64,000 nt of DNA from Klebsiella sp. WP3-W18-ESBL-02. GTDB lineage: Bacteria; Pseudomonadota; Gammaproteobacteria; Enterobacterales; Enterobacteriaceae. Of the stretch, positions 17,910 through 26,760 are shown in pieces. The notes beneath the pieces are model-generated. The model worked only from the letters and a program-made list of their open reading frames with translations, did no database searches and was not told the origin of the DNA. The translations under genes and the position numbers were made by a program. Where the stretch lies: contig NZ_AP021973.1 in the NCBI RefSeq assembly GCF_014168815.1, positions 62,001 to 126,000 on the forward strand, given 5' to 3'. Within the stretch, counting starts at the first letter, position 1, and the number at the start of each line of letters is the position of its first letter.

Positions 17910-18713
17910 TTATATTTTACTTAATGAATTATTTACAATCCAATCAATTGCGCCAGAGGTGCGAATCCAAGGCTTTATATTATGATTCACATAATAAATG
18001 GCTTCATCCATTCCACCTAACGTGATATATCCACTGTTAGACTTGATCTGTAATCTGCACTTCGATAACAAGCCGGGGATGTGTCTATTAGAATCAATCG
18101 CAGCTTTAGCGATATCATCGGCATCCGGGGATGACTGTCGGTAGGCGAGTAGGGCGCGTGTATACTGAAAAAACGAACGCATATCCCCAGGATAATCGTC
18201 CAGTAGCAAGGCCAGATCATCCACCATTTCAAGCTCAAGGTAATAGTTCGCTAATAAATGACGAATCCCCTGGTTATCGTTCGGGTTGAGCTTCAGCATT
18301 TCGCGGCTATGAGCCATAGCCGGATAAAAATTACCAGACTCCCATAAGGCCTCAGCCAAAGCTGCTTTTGCTCTCATATATGGACGTGTTTCGACAAATC
18401 CCCAGAAACGTCCTGCGAACTCCTGAAAATCCTCGCCAAGTGCAATGCTGGCTGCGTACAAAGCAGTCTCCAGCTTCCCGATTTTTGACTCAGGAGGTTC
18501 TTGAGATATCTCGCAGTAGAATGAGTATGCGTCAGCACAGAGCGGGGATTTCTTGATAGCTTTTCTGATGAGTTTCAGCACAACTTCCAGGTCATCATTT
18601 TCCCAGGCATCGAACATGAACTCCTGAGCCGCAACCAGATCTAGATGTAATTGCTCAGAGCTGACAGCAGTTTTATACAAATCAACGCGCTTTGTAGTCG
18701 GGAATTTAATCAT
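17910..18713 (-). CDS. TPR-repeat protein, 267 aa
   Basis: Helical tandem repeats run from about residue 25 to 210 (AQEFMFDAWENDDLEVVLKL, AIKKSPLCADAYSFY, AALAEALWESGNFYPAMAHS, LNPNDNQGIRHLLANYYLEL), typical of tetratricopeptide scaffolds. The start has AGGA upstream. First gene of the four-gene cassette, with the FRG gene 13 bp downstream. Base composition is less A/T-rich than the rest of the cassette. Likely a regulatory or sensor scaffold. Confidence 0.8.
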   Translation of the reverse strand: MIKFPTTKRVDLYKTAVSSEQLHLDLVAAQEFMFDAWENDDLEVVLKLIRKAIKKSPLCADAYSFYCEISQEPPESKIGKLETALYAASIALGEDFQEFAGRFWGFVETRPYMRAKAALAEALWESGNFYPAMAHSREMLKLNPNDNQGIRHLLANYYLELEMVDDLALLLDDYPGDMRSFFQYTRALLAYRQSSPDADDIAKAAIDSNRHIPGLLSKCRLQIKSNSGYITLGGMDEAIYYVNHNIKPWIRTSGAIDWIVNNSLSKI

Positions 18714-18771
18714 CTCAAGTATCCTTTTGGGGACTCACTGTTCCGGTACTTTGCAGCACTGATGGTCGATT

Positions 18772-20130
18772 CTATCGCTTTGAACTTGCCACAAACAAGC
18801 TCGGGTCTGCCAGAACGGGATTGATAGCCCGGAGCTGTTCCTGGATGCGCACCTGAGCCTTACGGCTGGGCGATTTTTTGCTTCGTTCCCGTTTGCCTTC
18901 GCTTTCCCGCTCATCCTGTTTTACCTGAGCCAGTCGGAGTACAGTCCCGAGACGTTTGTTATCAACAATCTGCCCCTGGTCGACACAGGCCAGCTTATCA
19001 AATGCCTGGCACTTAAGGCTCCGGTGCCCATAGAGGAAGGCGAGGGTGCCATCGGGATAATCCAGTACTTTAATTTTTTCACCGGCAAGACGGCTATTTT
19101 CTTCTGTGGTGTCCATGAGATAAAGGATCTTATCGTACTGGAAGGTCAGTGATTTCGACACGGTACGAACATCATGCCAGGCAAAGATGTCTCTTAATTC
19201 ATCGGGGCTTTCCTGCACCGGACGATGCAAATCTTTGGGGAACTTAGCCGGTCGTGAAAACCGGCTGTTAAAGTCAGCGATGAAAGTGGCAAGCCAGGCA
19301 TTTGCGGCCTCAATGCCGGTTATACCTTCCAGACGCATTTCTTTGATCAGCCGATCCTGAAGTGTCTGATTCGCACGTTCCACGCGGCCTTTAGCTTCAG
19401 AGCTGTTGGCACAAATAAGCTCGATTGCCAGGTCATAAAGCACACGTCCGAACTGGGTAACGGTGGTATTGCGTTTCTCCGGACCACTGACGCGAAATAT
19501 TGCGTGTTTGTCACTGTACAGCGATACCGGCTTCCCATGCTGCTCGATGTATTCCCGGGTTGCCAGCATGTAGTCAAAGGCTGTTTCTGACTCGCTGAAC
19601 CGCAAATGCATCAGACGCCCGGTGGCATCATCGATAAAGACCAGCAGGCAGCATTTTGGCGCACGGCCTTCAAACCAGTCATGGTGGGAGCCGTCGATCT
19701 GGATAAGTTCACCCAGACAATCACGCCGATGTCGGGGTTGATAAACCCGTGACTTACGGCGAGCATGCGGGACCCAGAGTCCGTCAGACGTCATCCAGTT
19801 GCGGACGGTCTCGATTGAAAGCCGGATATTATGGCGCTCTCTGAGTTTTTCTGCGGCCAGTGTGGGCCCAAAGTCACTGTAGTTTTCACGTATCAGCGTG
19901 AGTACTCGTAGTTTGAGAGATTCGGTCAACCGGCGGTTGCTGGGCTGGCCGCGTTTGCGGCTGACAAGTCCTTCAGCACCAGAAACTCGGTAACGATTGA
20001 TAAGTCGTTGCGCCTGACGTTCTGAAATGCCAAGCTGTGATGCTGCATCACGACGGCGTAGACGCTTTTCACAAACTGCCTGTATCACCGGTAGGCGGTG
20101 GATCTCTTTATCTGACATGGTCACCAACAT
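18772..20130 (-). CDS. ISNCY-like transposase (IS with unclear ends)
   Basis: 452-aa transposase: N-terminal helix-turn-helix (RRRDAASQLGISERQAQRLI), second HTH (YSDFGPTLAAEKL), then a DDE integrase core with IQIDGSHHDWFEGR and FIDDATGRLMHLRFSES, and GRVERANQTLQDRLIKEMR. This matches ISNCY-family (ISKpn21-type) transposases. Upstream, 20170-20215 holds two related blocks (GGTGACGTTTCT and AGTGACATTACT) that look like subterminal transposase sites. I found no matching inverted end near 18,740, so the element may be truncated on that side. Confidence 0.85.
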   Translation of the reverse strand: MLVTMSDKEIHRLPVIQAVCEKRLRRRDAASQLGISERQAQRLINRYRVSGAEGLVSRKRGQPSNRRLTESLKLRVLTLIRENYSDFGPTLAAEKLRERHNIRLSIETVRNWMTSDGLWVPHARRKSRVYQPRHRRDCLGELIQIDGSHHDWFEGRAPKCCLLVFIDDATGRLMHLRFSESETAFDYMLATREYIEQHGKPVSLYSDKHAIFRVSGPEKRNTTVTQFGRVLYDLAIELICANSSEAKGRVERANQTLQDRLIKEMRLEGITGIEAANAWLATFIADFNSRFSRPAKFPKDLHRPVQESPDELRDIFAWHDVRTVSKSLTFQYDKILYLMDTTEENSRLAGEKIKVLDYPDGTLAFLYGHRSLKCQAFDKLACVDQGQIVDNKRLGTVLRLAQVKQDERESEGKRERSKKSPSRKAQVRIQEQLRAINPVLADPSLFVASSKR

Positions 20131-20333
20131 GCGTTGAGCCCCTTAGAATTGCATTCAGTTTAGCTTACTCTAAGGTGACGTTTCTATCTGGATAAAAAGT
20201 GACATTACTAAATGGTTCTAACAATCTAATGTCAAGGCTCAATTGAAATGTCCGTTATCCAGCTCAATTAAAATGACCACTTTGATCTCTCATTCTCTTT
20301 ACTGATAGACTTTCCTCCGACTGAAACAACAGG

Positions 20334-20978
20334 ATGATTGAGCCCATGCTTCGATACGAGTTAACGCCGAACAATGCAGGTTTTATACTGTGGGGAGATT
20401 CAGAAGCCCTGAATGAATTACATGAACTCATTCATTACATCGTGGATGAAAGCCCACTGATTAAAGTTAAAGACGGATTTATGTTATCCCTTGCCTATGA
20501 TATTCGTAAAGCACGGGAAGGTAATCGTCGTGTTGAGCAACATCAGTATGATCAACATGATACATATAAGCTTTATGGTGTTGAGCTTTTATGGCCTCTG
20601 GTCCTGGTACAGTCCTCAATACTCAGAAACTCAATGGGTTATATTCAGACAGACAAAAACCAGCTGTCTGTCATGTATGCCTTTGAATACCTGATAGAAT
20701 CAGCATTAACAGAGTCTGAGAGAACAACGTCGAATGATATTATGCTAACAGTAAAATATGCATCAGACTCTGATTTTAATTTCATTGAGGATAATATTGA
20801 CAGCAGGTGCTGCTATTTTATCAGCCTATCTCCGGAGCAAAGAAAAAAGCAGTTAATCAGTATTGTTCGTTCTTTTCATTCATTATGGGGTAAGTATGCC
20901 CGTGAAAAGCAGGACATAAAGATGCTGAACGAAATGAATAATACATCATGGGTCTGGCCGGACAATATCAACTGGTGA
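20334..20978 (+). CDS. Passenger gene in the ISNCY-like element (possible DUF6904 family)
   Basis: A 214-aa soluble protein (210 aa if it starts at ATG 20346). The opening LRYELTPNNAGFILWGD and LHELIHYIVDESPL resembles a family of unknown function I associate, without certainty, with DUF6904. It lies between the element's left end and its transposase, on the opposite strand. The codon use is A/T-richer than the transposase. Function not known; immunity- or regulator-type roles are possible. Confidence 0.65.
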   Translation: MIEPMLRYELTPNNAGFILWGDSEALNELHELIHYIVDESPLIKVKDGFMLSLAYDIRKAREGNRRVEQHQYDQHDTYKLYGVELLWPLVLVQSSILRNSMGYIQTDKNQLSVMYAFEYLIESALTESERTTSNDIMLTVKYASDSDFNFIEDNIDSRCCYFISLSPEQRKKQLISIVRSFHSLWGKYAREKQDIKMLNEMNNTSWVWPDNINW

Positions 20979-21006
20979 GCAACCACTGTCCGGCCAGTGA
21001 GTACCA

Positions 21007-22410
21007 TCAGCGGGCTCTTTTACCAAAAATGTCCTCTGAACGTGACTGAAGCTGTTTGAGTGCTTCGAGCATGTCATCATTATCCAGTGAGCGCTGGGAT
21101 TTCTTCCCTTCCTGCTTTGGCCGTCGTCGGGAAGGGCCATCTCCAGCGGGAATTGACTGAGAGCGCGTGTTATCCCGCTTGCTCTGCACCAGACTGATAA
21201 ACTCCAGGGTTCGGCCAAGACGCTTGTTATCGACAATCGCGCCCTGGTCGATTTCTGACAGTCGGTCGTAGGTAGAGTAGGGAAGTAGCGTACCGTTCAG
21301 GCGCAGCTCTTTTCTGCCATCAGGATAGTGATACACATCGATATATTTACCTATTGCACGGCGACTCAGTTCGCTGTCTTCAATCAGGTACAACATTTTA
21401 TCATATTGTATCGTCAACGATTTTGAGACTTTACGTTTTTCACGAACAGTGAAAATAAGCCCCAGGTCCTCATCATGTTCTACAGCACGGTGTACGTCAA
21501 AATCATGTCGCGGTACTTTGCCAAAACGGCGGTTATAGTCAGCCATATAGGCCTCAGCGAAGTCATTTGCAGCCTCCATTGAACAAATGCCCTGTAACCG
21601 CAGCTCTTTGACCAGACGATCCTGTAAAGTGAGGTGAGCTCGTTCTACACGCCCTTTGGCGGGACTGGTTTCTGCACAGATAGTCTGGATGTTCAGTTCA
21701 TGCATGGCTCGCCCAAACTGAGTATGCCCGTCTCCGCCTGTGGCGTGTTTATTGTTAACACGAAAAACACCGGCTTTATCGCTGTACAGTGCCAGCGGTT
21801 TACCATGCTTATCGATATAGCGCCGCGTGGCTTCGAAGTAAGAAAACGTGGACTCCGATTTAACAAACAACAGTTCCATCAGTTTGCTGGTTGCATCATC
21901 AACATAGACCAGCGCGGTGCAGGCCGGGCCACGGCCTTCAAACCAGTCGTGATCACAGCCATCTATTTGTATCAGCTCACCAGTACACGGACGCCGGTAC
22001 CGTGGTTGAGGGATCCTTGCGGCACGTTGTTTACGGGGAACCCATAAGCCAGCCCGCACCATGATGCGCCGGACAGTTTCTTTGCCAAGAAACAGTCCGT
22101 GGAGTTCTTCGAGCTTTTCACGCGCCAGAGTCGGACCGAAATCAGCATAACGCGTCTTGATCAGTTCCAGAGCCTGATCTGCGAGCCCGGGTGGCAACTG
22201 GCGGTTACCACGCATGCCACATCGTCTGCTGGCCATACCAAGCGGTCCGCCTTCACGGTAACGGGCAAGAAGTCTGCGGCATTGCCTGTCGCTGATACCG
22301 AGGTGCTCGGCCGCACGGCGCGTTGTGATGCGACGTTCAATGACGTCCTGTATAATCTTGATCCGGTTGATCTCTTTCAAAGTAAACACTCCTGAGCTTT
22401 CTGCGCTCAT
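21007..22410 (-). CDS. ISNCY-like transposase, 467 aa
   Basis: Same architecture as the 18772 transposase but clearly diverged: HTH (RRAAEHLGISDRQCRRLLAR), YADFGPTLAREKLEEL, core IQIDGCDHDWFEGR, YVDDATSKLMELLFVKSES and GRVERAHLTLQDRLVKELR. The C-terminus is a basic, Ser/Arg-rich tail. Appears intact. Confidence 0.9.
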   Translation of the reverse strand: MSAESSGVFTLKEINRIKIIQDVIERRITTRRAAEHLGISDRQCRRLLARYREGGPLGMASRRCGMRGNRQLPPGLADQALELIKTRYADFGPTLAREKLEELHGLFLGKETVRRIMVRAGLWVPRKQRAARIPQPRYRRPCTGELIQIDGCDHDWFEGRGPACTALVYVDDATSKLMELLFVKSESTFSYFEATRRYIDKHGKPLALYSDKAGVFRVNNKHATGGDGHTQFGRAMHELNIQTICAETSPAKGRVERAHLTLQDRLVKELRLQGICSMEAANDFAEAYMADYNRRFGKVPRHDFDVHRAVEHDEDLGLIFTVREKRKVSKSLTIQYDKMLYLIEDSELSRRAIGKYIDVYHYPDGRKELRLNGTLLPYSTYDRLSEIDQGAIVDNKRLGRTLEFISLVQSKRDNTRSQSIPAGDGPSRRRPKQEGKKSQRSLDNDDMLEALKQLQSRSEDIFGKRAR

Positions 22411-22624
22411 GATATGCCTCCCGGTAGTTTAAACGGACCAGTGAAGCTTACCATAGCGCGGACATCTGAATTGAGCCACAGGCGGACATTACTATTGAGC
22501 CATTACAATCTAAGTGCGCATAATGAACCTTATGTTGAATTATGGTTAAGTAGTCGATTTTATGGTTGGAAGTGCCTGTTTGCAGTAAAATGCAGTTCAT
22601 TACCTTTAACCACTGGAACTAGAC

Positions 22625-22939
22625 ATGGCTAATGAAGATCTCCCCTCTGGGTGCAAACGCTGTAAAGGATGCAATCAGGTTAAACCCTTCGAAGAATTCG
22701 GTAAGGAACTTAAGGGTAAGTTTGGCCTTAAAAGTAAATGCAAGTTGTGCATTAGCGATAAAAACAGAAATTATGCTGCCGGTTCCGGTGCAGGTGTAAA
22801 ACTCCAAAACAATAAAAAATACCAGACCGAGCATAAGAGTGAACTGGCAGAAAAGATGAGAGTAAGACGGGCAAAGAAAAAATTTGGAGATAACTATGAA
22901 GCATATCTAGCATCTTTAGAAAGGATTAAAAACCTCTGA
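22625..22939 (+). CDS. Small zinc-finger protein, 104 aa
   Basis: Cys pairs CKRCKGCNQVKPFEEFG and LKSKCKLCISDKN suggest a zinc ribbon as in phage endonuclease VII-like or HNH-associated proteins, followed by a basic helical tail. Catalytic residues of such nucleases are not evident. The ribosome binding site is weak (GGAACTAGAC before the ATG). Confidence 0.6.
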   Translation: MANEDLPSGCKRCKGCNQVKPFEEFGKELKGKFGLKSKCKLCISDKNRNYAAGSGAGVKLQNNKKYQTEHKSELAEKMRVRRAKKKFGDNYEAYLASLERIKNL

Positions 22940-23072
22940 TAATTACATAACAACCTTAGCCAATAAGACACAAAGATTATGTATTGTTGCTTTTATTTCA
23001 AAGCATCAACTTTATTGAAAAGTTACGCTATACACTGTGCAATTTATTATGCTGATTTAATTTGGTGATTAT

Positions 23073-23501
23073 ATGAGTTGTCATGACAGAGACATCAATA
23101 AGATCCTTCAATCATTCACTCACTTAATGGTTGAAGCAAAAAAAAGCATCTTTCATTCAAAATCAATGAAGGTTCAAGGTCTTCAGTTAGTAGATGAGTT
23201 ATACATCCGTGCCCGGACGGGAAAAATGTCATACCTCGGTTCGTCGGTACTGGTAGTCGCAACCATTTCAGTGAAGACCCCAGGCAAAGGATTTTTCAGA
23301 CAGTTACTCTCGAAATTAAAAGAAGCAGCTGAGACAAATAACTACATCTTAAAGGTTGAGAATGTCATCAGCACCGAACTTAGGGAGTTTCTTATCAGAG
23401 AGGGTTTTTCATTTCCTGGTGAACGGTGGATGTGCGGTTCCGGCTACTGGGCTCCATCATCACTTAGGCTTAATGACCAATTAAGCACCCTCCCCGTCTA
23501 A
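23073..23501 (+). CDS. Possible GNAT-like protein, 142 aa
   Basis: The middle and end (ISVKTPGKGFFRQLLSKLKE, then NYILKVENVIST.LREFLIREGF) have the beta-loop-helix and closing-strand pattern of GNAT acetyltransferases, including a PGKGFF segment where acyl-CoA pyrophosphate usually binds. This is a pattern-level guess. It is 13 bp upstream of the next gene, probably co-transcribed. Confidence 0.55.
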   Translation: MSCHDRDINKILQSFTHLMVEAKKSIFHSKSMKVQGLQLVDELYIRARTGKMSYLGSSVLVVATISVKTPGKGFFRQLLSKLKEAAETNNYILKVENVISTELREFLIREGFSFPGERWMCGSGYWAPSSLRLNDQLSTLPV

Positions 23502-23514
23502 TATGAGGCCGTAA

Positions 23515-23940
23515 ATGTTCATAACCCCTGAAGTTGCTTATGTCTGCGAGCTGTTACATAAATATGATGTACTTCCACTCGAATGTGATGGTCATACTAT
23601 GGTTGTAAGTTGCCTGCTAGATAGATTCTGTATACCGCACCAGCGCATCGTTGGAGAAGTAACGTTGGCTGGAACTGGCCAGATAATTCGACCTCATCTG
23701 TGGATAGAGTATGACGAATACATAATAGATTACCGCCTCCGCATGTGGGCAAGGAAAACCGAAGATAATGTTAGTCTAGTGCCTCATGGCATCTTTATCG
23801 AAGATAAAAGTCAGGCAATTTACACTGCTCAAAGAATTGCAAATAAAGCCATGATATCAGACTCGATAATTGATTTTATGACAGATGGGTTATGGACTAA
23901 GATTCTCCTAGAAATCCCTGGTAAAAAAAGAATTACATAA
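23515..23940 (+). CDS. Papain-fold (transglutaminase-like) protein, possibly inactive
   Basis: 141 aa with HLWIEYDEYIIDYRL (His and Asp of a Cys-His-Asp triad). In the helix where the nucleophilic Cys should stand, the sequence is CDGHTMVVSCLLDRF, with Thr in the aligned place. It resembles the gene at 26761, which keeps a Cys there. Co-transcribed with the upstream gene. Fold call moderate; activity doubtful. Confidence 0.55.
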   Translation: MFITPEVAYVCELLHKYDVLPLECDGHTMVVSCLLDRFCIPHQRIVGEVTLAGTGQIIRPHLWIEYDEYIIDYRLRMWARKTEDNVSLVPHGIFIEDKSQAIYTAQRIANKAMISDSIIDFMTDGLWTKILLEIPGKKRIT

Positions 23941-23985
23941 AGCAGGAGGATTAAGTTTGTTCATAAAGTTTTTCTTCACTGACAC

Positions 23986-24207
23986 TCAAAGCAAAGATGT
24001 CTTTTTCCAAGCACCAATCTTAGAAAATATTTGCTTTTCTACTGACTCAAGTTGGTTCATTAAAAGATGATAGTCAGGAGTCTCAGCTCCAATGTTCCCT
24101 TCCCACTTTAGAATCAATTCACTTACCTTCCCTTTTAATGTTGCAAGGAGAACAAGCTGTTTCTTCGCGAATACAATCTCTTCCTGATGTATGTTTTTCT
24201 TTGCCAT
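23986..24207 (-). CDS. Hypothetical 73-aa coiled protein
   Basis: Lys-rich helical protein (EEIVFAKKQLVLLATLKGKVSEL...). No good ribosome binding site, and it converges with the forward gene at 23940. It may be real but support is thin. Confidence 0.4.
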   Translation of the reverse strand: MAKKNIHQEEIVFAKKQLVLLATLKGKVSELILKWEGNIGAETPDYHLLMNQLESVEKQIFSKIGAWKKTSLL

Positions 24208-24422
24208 TGTAGTGTAGGTTCCATATCCATGTTGATTTATGTTAAGGATTACATTTTATTAACAATATTTTTATTGATTGTAAACACAAATCTCAATGGA
24301 ATAGCATGAATTAAAGTCATCACGACCATTTTACCTAGTAGTATCAGCATGATAGTAAGTGAAATCAGATTATAAAAAGCAGATAGTCATATCGAACAAA
24401 AAGATAATTGAAATAAAACAAA

Positions 24423-24448
24423 AAACCATCACTGTTAAGTGATGGTTA
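24423..24448 (-). terminator. Rho-independent terminator for the gene at 24477-24983
   Basis: On the reverse strand AACCATCACTT AAC AGTGATGGTT followed by TTTTTG, 29 bp after the stop codon. Confidence 0.75.
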
Positions 24449-24476
24449 ATGATTTCAATATGGAATTATTTAGTAA

Positions 24477-24983
24477 TCAAACAAAATAACCAGGATTATT
24501 AATCAGATCACTTTGTTGAGTACTATGTGCCATTTCAACAAATTCAGACACGCTTGTAATTTCATTGAGTGTGGTGATTGCGAATAATCGAAAAGAAAAC
24601 TCTTTATTACCTTTTCTTGGGTAGATGTTCAGGAAAAAATTCAACTTTTGACCAACCGGACACATACTTGAAACCGCAGCATAAGATTGTGTCTGTCTGA
24701 GGTACTGAGTGAGGAATTGAGCAAGATCAACACCCTCATCAGACGTTAACGACCTGGATGTCTGAACCTTTAATAACCTTACAAGGTTATCTATGGCGGT
24801 CTGAATAGGAAGAAGTTCTATCTGAGGAACCTTCAAAAAATCAGCTATGATAATACCAAGTAACTGGCTCTGATCGTTCATGAAATTATGGATATAAAGA
24901 AAGTGTGAGTCACCGAATCTTTCAGCAGAATCATACTTAAAATTCCATTCATTCAATACTGCACTGTACTTCATTTTATTCAT
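24477..24983 (-). CDS. Hypothetical 168-aa protein beside the IS3 copy
   Basis: Starts at ATG 24983, ten bases from the end of IS copy A (24993); the sequence GAGGGGG between them serves as ribosome binding site. A longer reading runs into the IS and is an artefact. The protein is soluble and mixed alpha/beta with no family I recognise. Its native promoter seems to lie on the other side of the IS (see 26600-26660). Confidence 0.65.
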   Translation of the reverse strand: MNKMKYSAVLNEWNFKYDSAERFGDSHFLYIHNFMNDQSQLLGIIIADFLKVPQIELLPIQTAIDNLVRLLKVQTSRSLTSDEGVDLAQFLTQYLRQTQSYAAVSSMCPVGQKLNFFLNIYPRKGNKEFSFRLFAITTLNEITSVSEFVEMAHSTQQSDLINNPGYFV

Positions 24984-25027
24984 GGCCCCCTCTGTCAGGA
25001 TAGTTGTCACCCCCATCGAAAATACTA

Positions 25028-25531
25028 ATGACAAGATGGGAACAGATCGTGAAACGAATTTCACCAGAACGTAAATCGGCTGCACTGGCTAAATTACTAC
25101 CGCCTTACAACATGACCGTCACCGCAGTTGCGCAGATGGAAGGGATATCGGAAGCTACCCTTTATTACTGGCGTAACAAGGCGAAAGCAGAGGGAATACC
25201 GGTGCCGGGTGCAAACAAAACTACAGACCAATGGTCAGCCGAAGCCCGGCTGGCTGTGATTATCGAAACAGCTACACTCAGCGAAACAGAACTCGCGCAA
25301 TACTGCCGTAAAAAAGGGCTTTACCTGGAACAGATTAGTCAGTGGAAACAAGGCTTTTTGCAGGTGTCTTCGCCCACTGACAAAGCGGCGCTCAAACAAA
25401 GCCAGAAAGAAGTTAAACAACTAAAACGCGAACTGCTTCGTAAGGAAAAGGCGCTGGCGGAGGCGGCAGCGATACTGGTGCTGCGAAAGCAGTTGCGGGA
25501 TTTTTACGGGGAAACCGACGAGGACGACTGA
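25028..25531 (+). CDS. IS3-family OrfA (copy A)
   Basis: Helix-turn-helix near residues 30-55 (MTVTAVAQMEGISEATLYYW) and a leucine-zipper-like C-terminus (QKEVKQLKRELLRKEKALAE). ATG 25028 chosen over an upstream TTG. OrfA normally binds the ends and regulates; an OrfAB fusion by frameshift is the transposase. Confidence 0.88.
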   Translation: MTRWEQIVKRISPERKSAALAKLLPPYNMTVTAVAQMEGISEATLYYWRNKAKAEGIPVPGANKTTDQWSAEARLAVIIETATLSETELAQYCRKKGLYLEQISQWKQGFLQVSSPTDKAALKQSQKEVKQLKRELLRKEKALAEAAAILVLRKQLRDFYGETDEDD

Positions 25532-25566
25532 CGCCCGGAACAGAGCGGCAGGCACTTATCGGTTAC

Positions 25567-26562
25567 GTGCGGGACGCGATGGCGTCAGGAGCTCGGCTGT
25601 CAATAGCGCTGACGGAAGCGGGATTAAGTGAACGGACGTGGCGACGCTGGCAAACGTCGTGGGAAGACAAGCGTGTCAGCACGGTCAGGCCCTCCCCGGT
25701 GAACCAGTTAAGTGAGCAAGAAGAGCAACAGATACTGGCAGTGTGCCATCAGCCAGACTACGCCAGCCTCCCCCCGTCACAAATCGTACCGGCGTTGGCG
25801 GATAAGGGGATTTATCTGGCAAGCGAGTCAACCTTTTACCGGGTACTGCGTCGTCATGGAGAGGTGCATCGCCGGGGACGGCAACGGGCAGCGCAGAAAG
25901 TCACCCCGGCTACGAGTTGGCAGGCCAGCGGGCCGAATGAGGTGTGGACATGGGACATTACATGGGTTCCGTCAACCGTAAAGGGGCGCTGGTTTTACCT
26001 GTATCTGGTGGAAGACCTCTACAGCCGAAAAATCGTGGGATATGAAGTGCATGAAACTGAAAGTGGTGAGCAGGCGGCAGCCCTGATACAACGCACGGTC
26101 CTTCGGGAAGGATGCTGGCAAAACCCGCCGGTACTGCATGCGGACAACGGCGCGGCGATGAAGTCACAGACGTTGCAAATGAAGCTACACGAGCTGGCGA
26201 TAACCCCCTCTCACAGCCGGCCGGGAGTGAGTAACGATAATGCGTATGTGGAGTCGCTGTTCCGGACACTGAAATATGTCCCGCAGTGGCCGTCATCAGG
26301 GTTCGGCAAGCTGGAGGAGGCGCGTGAATGGATAGAGGTTTTTGCTCAGTGGTATAACGAAATGCACAGACATAGCGGCATCAGGTATGTGACGCCGGGT
26401 CAGCGACATCGTGGAGAAGACGGTGTGTTGCTGAAAAATCGGGATGAGGTGTACAAAAAGGCAAAAGCGGAACGGCCTGAACGCTGGTCTGGCAGAACAC
26501 GAAACTGGCATCCGGTAGGCAAGGTAATGCTGAATCCAGAACGGGAAAAACAGGCAGCCTAA
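25567..26562 (+). CDS. IS3-family OrfB, catalytic part (copy A)
   Basis: DDE core: WTWDITWVPSTVKGRWFYLY (first Asp), VLHADNGAAMKSQ (second Asp), NAYVESLFRTLKYVP (Glu). Starts at GTG 25567 or is read as OrfAB by frameshift. Intact. Confidence 0.92.
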   Translation: MRDAMASGARLSIALTEAGLSERTWRRWQTSWEDKRVSTVRPSPVNQLSEQEEQQILAVCHQPDYASLPPSQIVPALADKGIYLASESTFYRVLRRHGEVHRRGRQRAAQKVTPATSWQASGPNEVWTWDITWVPSTVKGRWFYLYLVEDLYSRKIVGYEVHETESGEQAAALIQRTVLREGCWQNPPVLHADNGAAMKSQTLQMKLHELAITPSHSRPGVSNDNAYVESLFRTLKYVPQWPSSGFGKLEEAREWIEVFAQWYNEMHRHSGIRYVTPGQRHRGEDGVLLKNRDEVYKKAKAERPERWSGRTRNWHPVGKVMLNPEREKQAA

Positions 26563-26599
26563 ATCAACCGGGGGTGCCAACTACCTTGACACTTACCGA

Positions 26600-26660
26600 T
26601 GGTTAGCTCCTCTTTATATAAAAAAAGATTAACGCAACATTCATCGGTGACGAAATTCTA
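26600..26660 (-). promoter_or_regulatory. Orphan reverse promoter/RBS unit cut by the IS
   Basis: On the reverse strand: ATTTCGTCACC (26646-26656), TTAATC and TATATAAAG elements, then AGAGGAGC, a strong ribosome binding site, running into IS copy A nine bases before a start codon would be expected. It looks like the promoter family seen elsewhere and probably once drove the gene now at 24983 across the IS. Confidence 0.5.
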
Positions 26661-26760
26661 AGACCCGTTAATTTCGCCCCCTATTGGGGTCATAAAAAAT
26701 TGTCACGCTACGGCCTGTCTGGCAGAATCCCCTGAAACCGATTTGCGATAAGTAACCCTG

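Larger units (their letters stand above)
20230..22504 (-). mobile_element. ISNCY-like element with passenger gene, about 2,275 bp
   Basis: Flanked by 9-bp direct repeats ACAATCTAA (20221-20229 and 22505-22513). Both ends carry inverted, repeated blocks: left GGCTCAATTGAAATGTCCG then GCTCAATTAAAATGACC; right (complement) GGCTCAATAGTAATGTCCG then GGCTCAATTCAGATGTCCG. These look like paired transposase binding sites. It holds the transposase at 21007-22410 and a forward passenger gene at 20334-20978. The extreme 6-8 bp at the two ends do not align perfectly, so the exact ends may shift by a few bases. Confidence 0.75.
24993..26591 (+). mobile_element. IS3-family insertion sequence, copy A (1,599 bp)
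   Basis: Ends TGTCAGGATAGTTGTCACCC and (complement of right end) TGTCAAGGTAGTTGGCACCC. Carries two overlapping-phase transposase frames. Identical to copy B at 27147-28745, which is inverted. Flanks are CCCCCTC on the left and CTTACCG on the right; no ordinary 3-4 bp target duplication is seen. Confidence 0.92.

Noticed and set aside
18720..18771. Left end of the first ISNCY-like element
   Set aside because: I searched for an inverted match to the 20170-20215 end motifs and did not see one, so no boundary is claimed.
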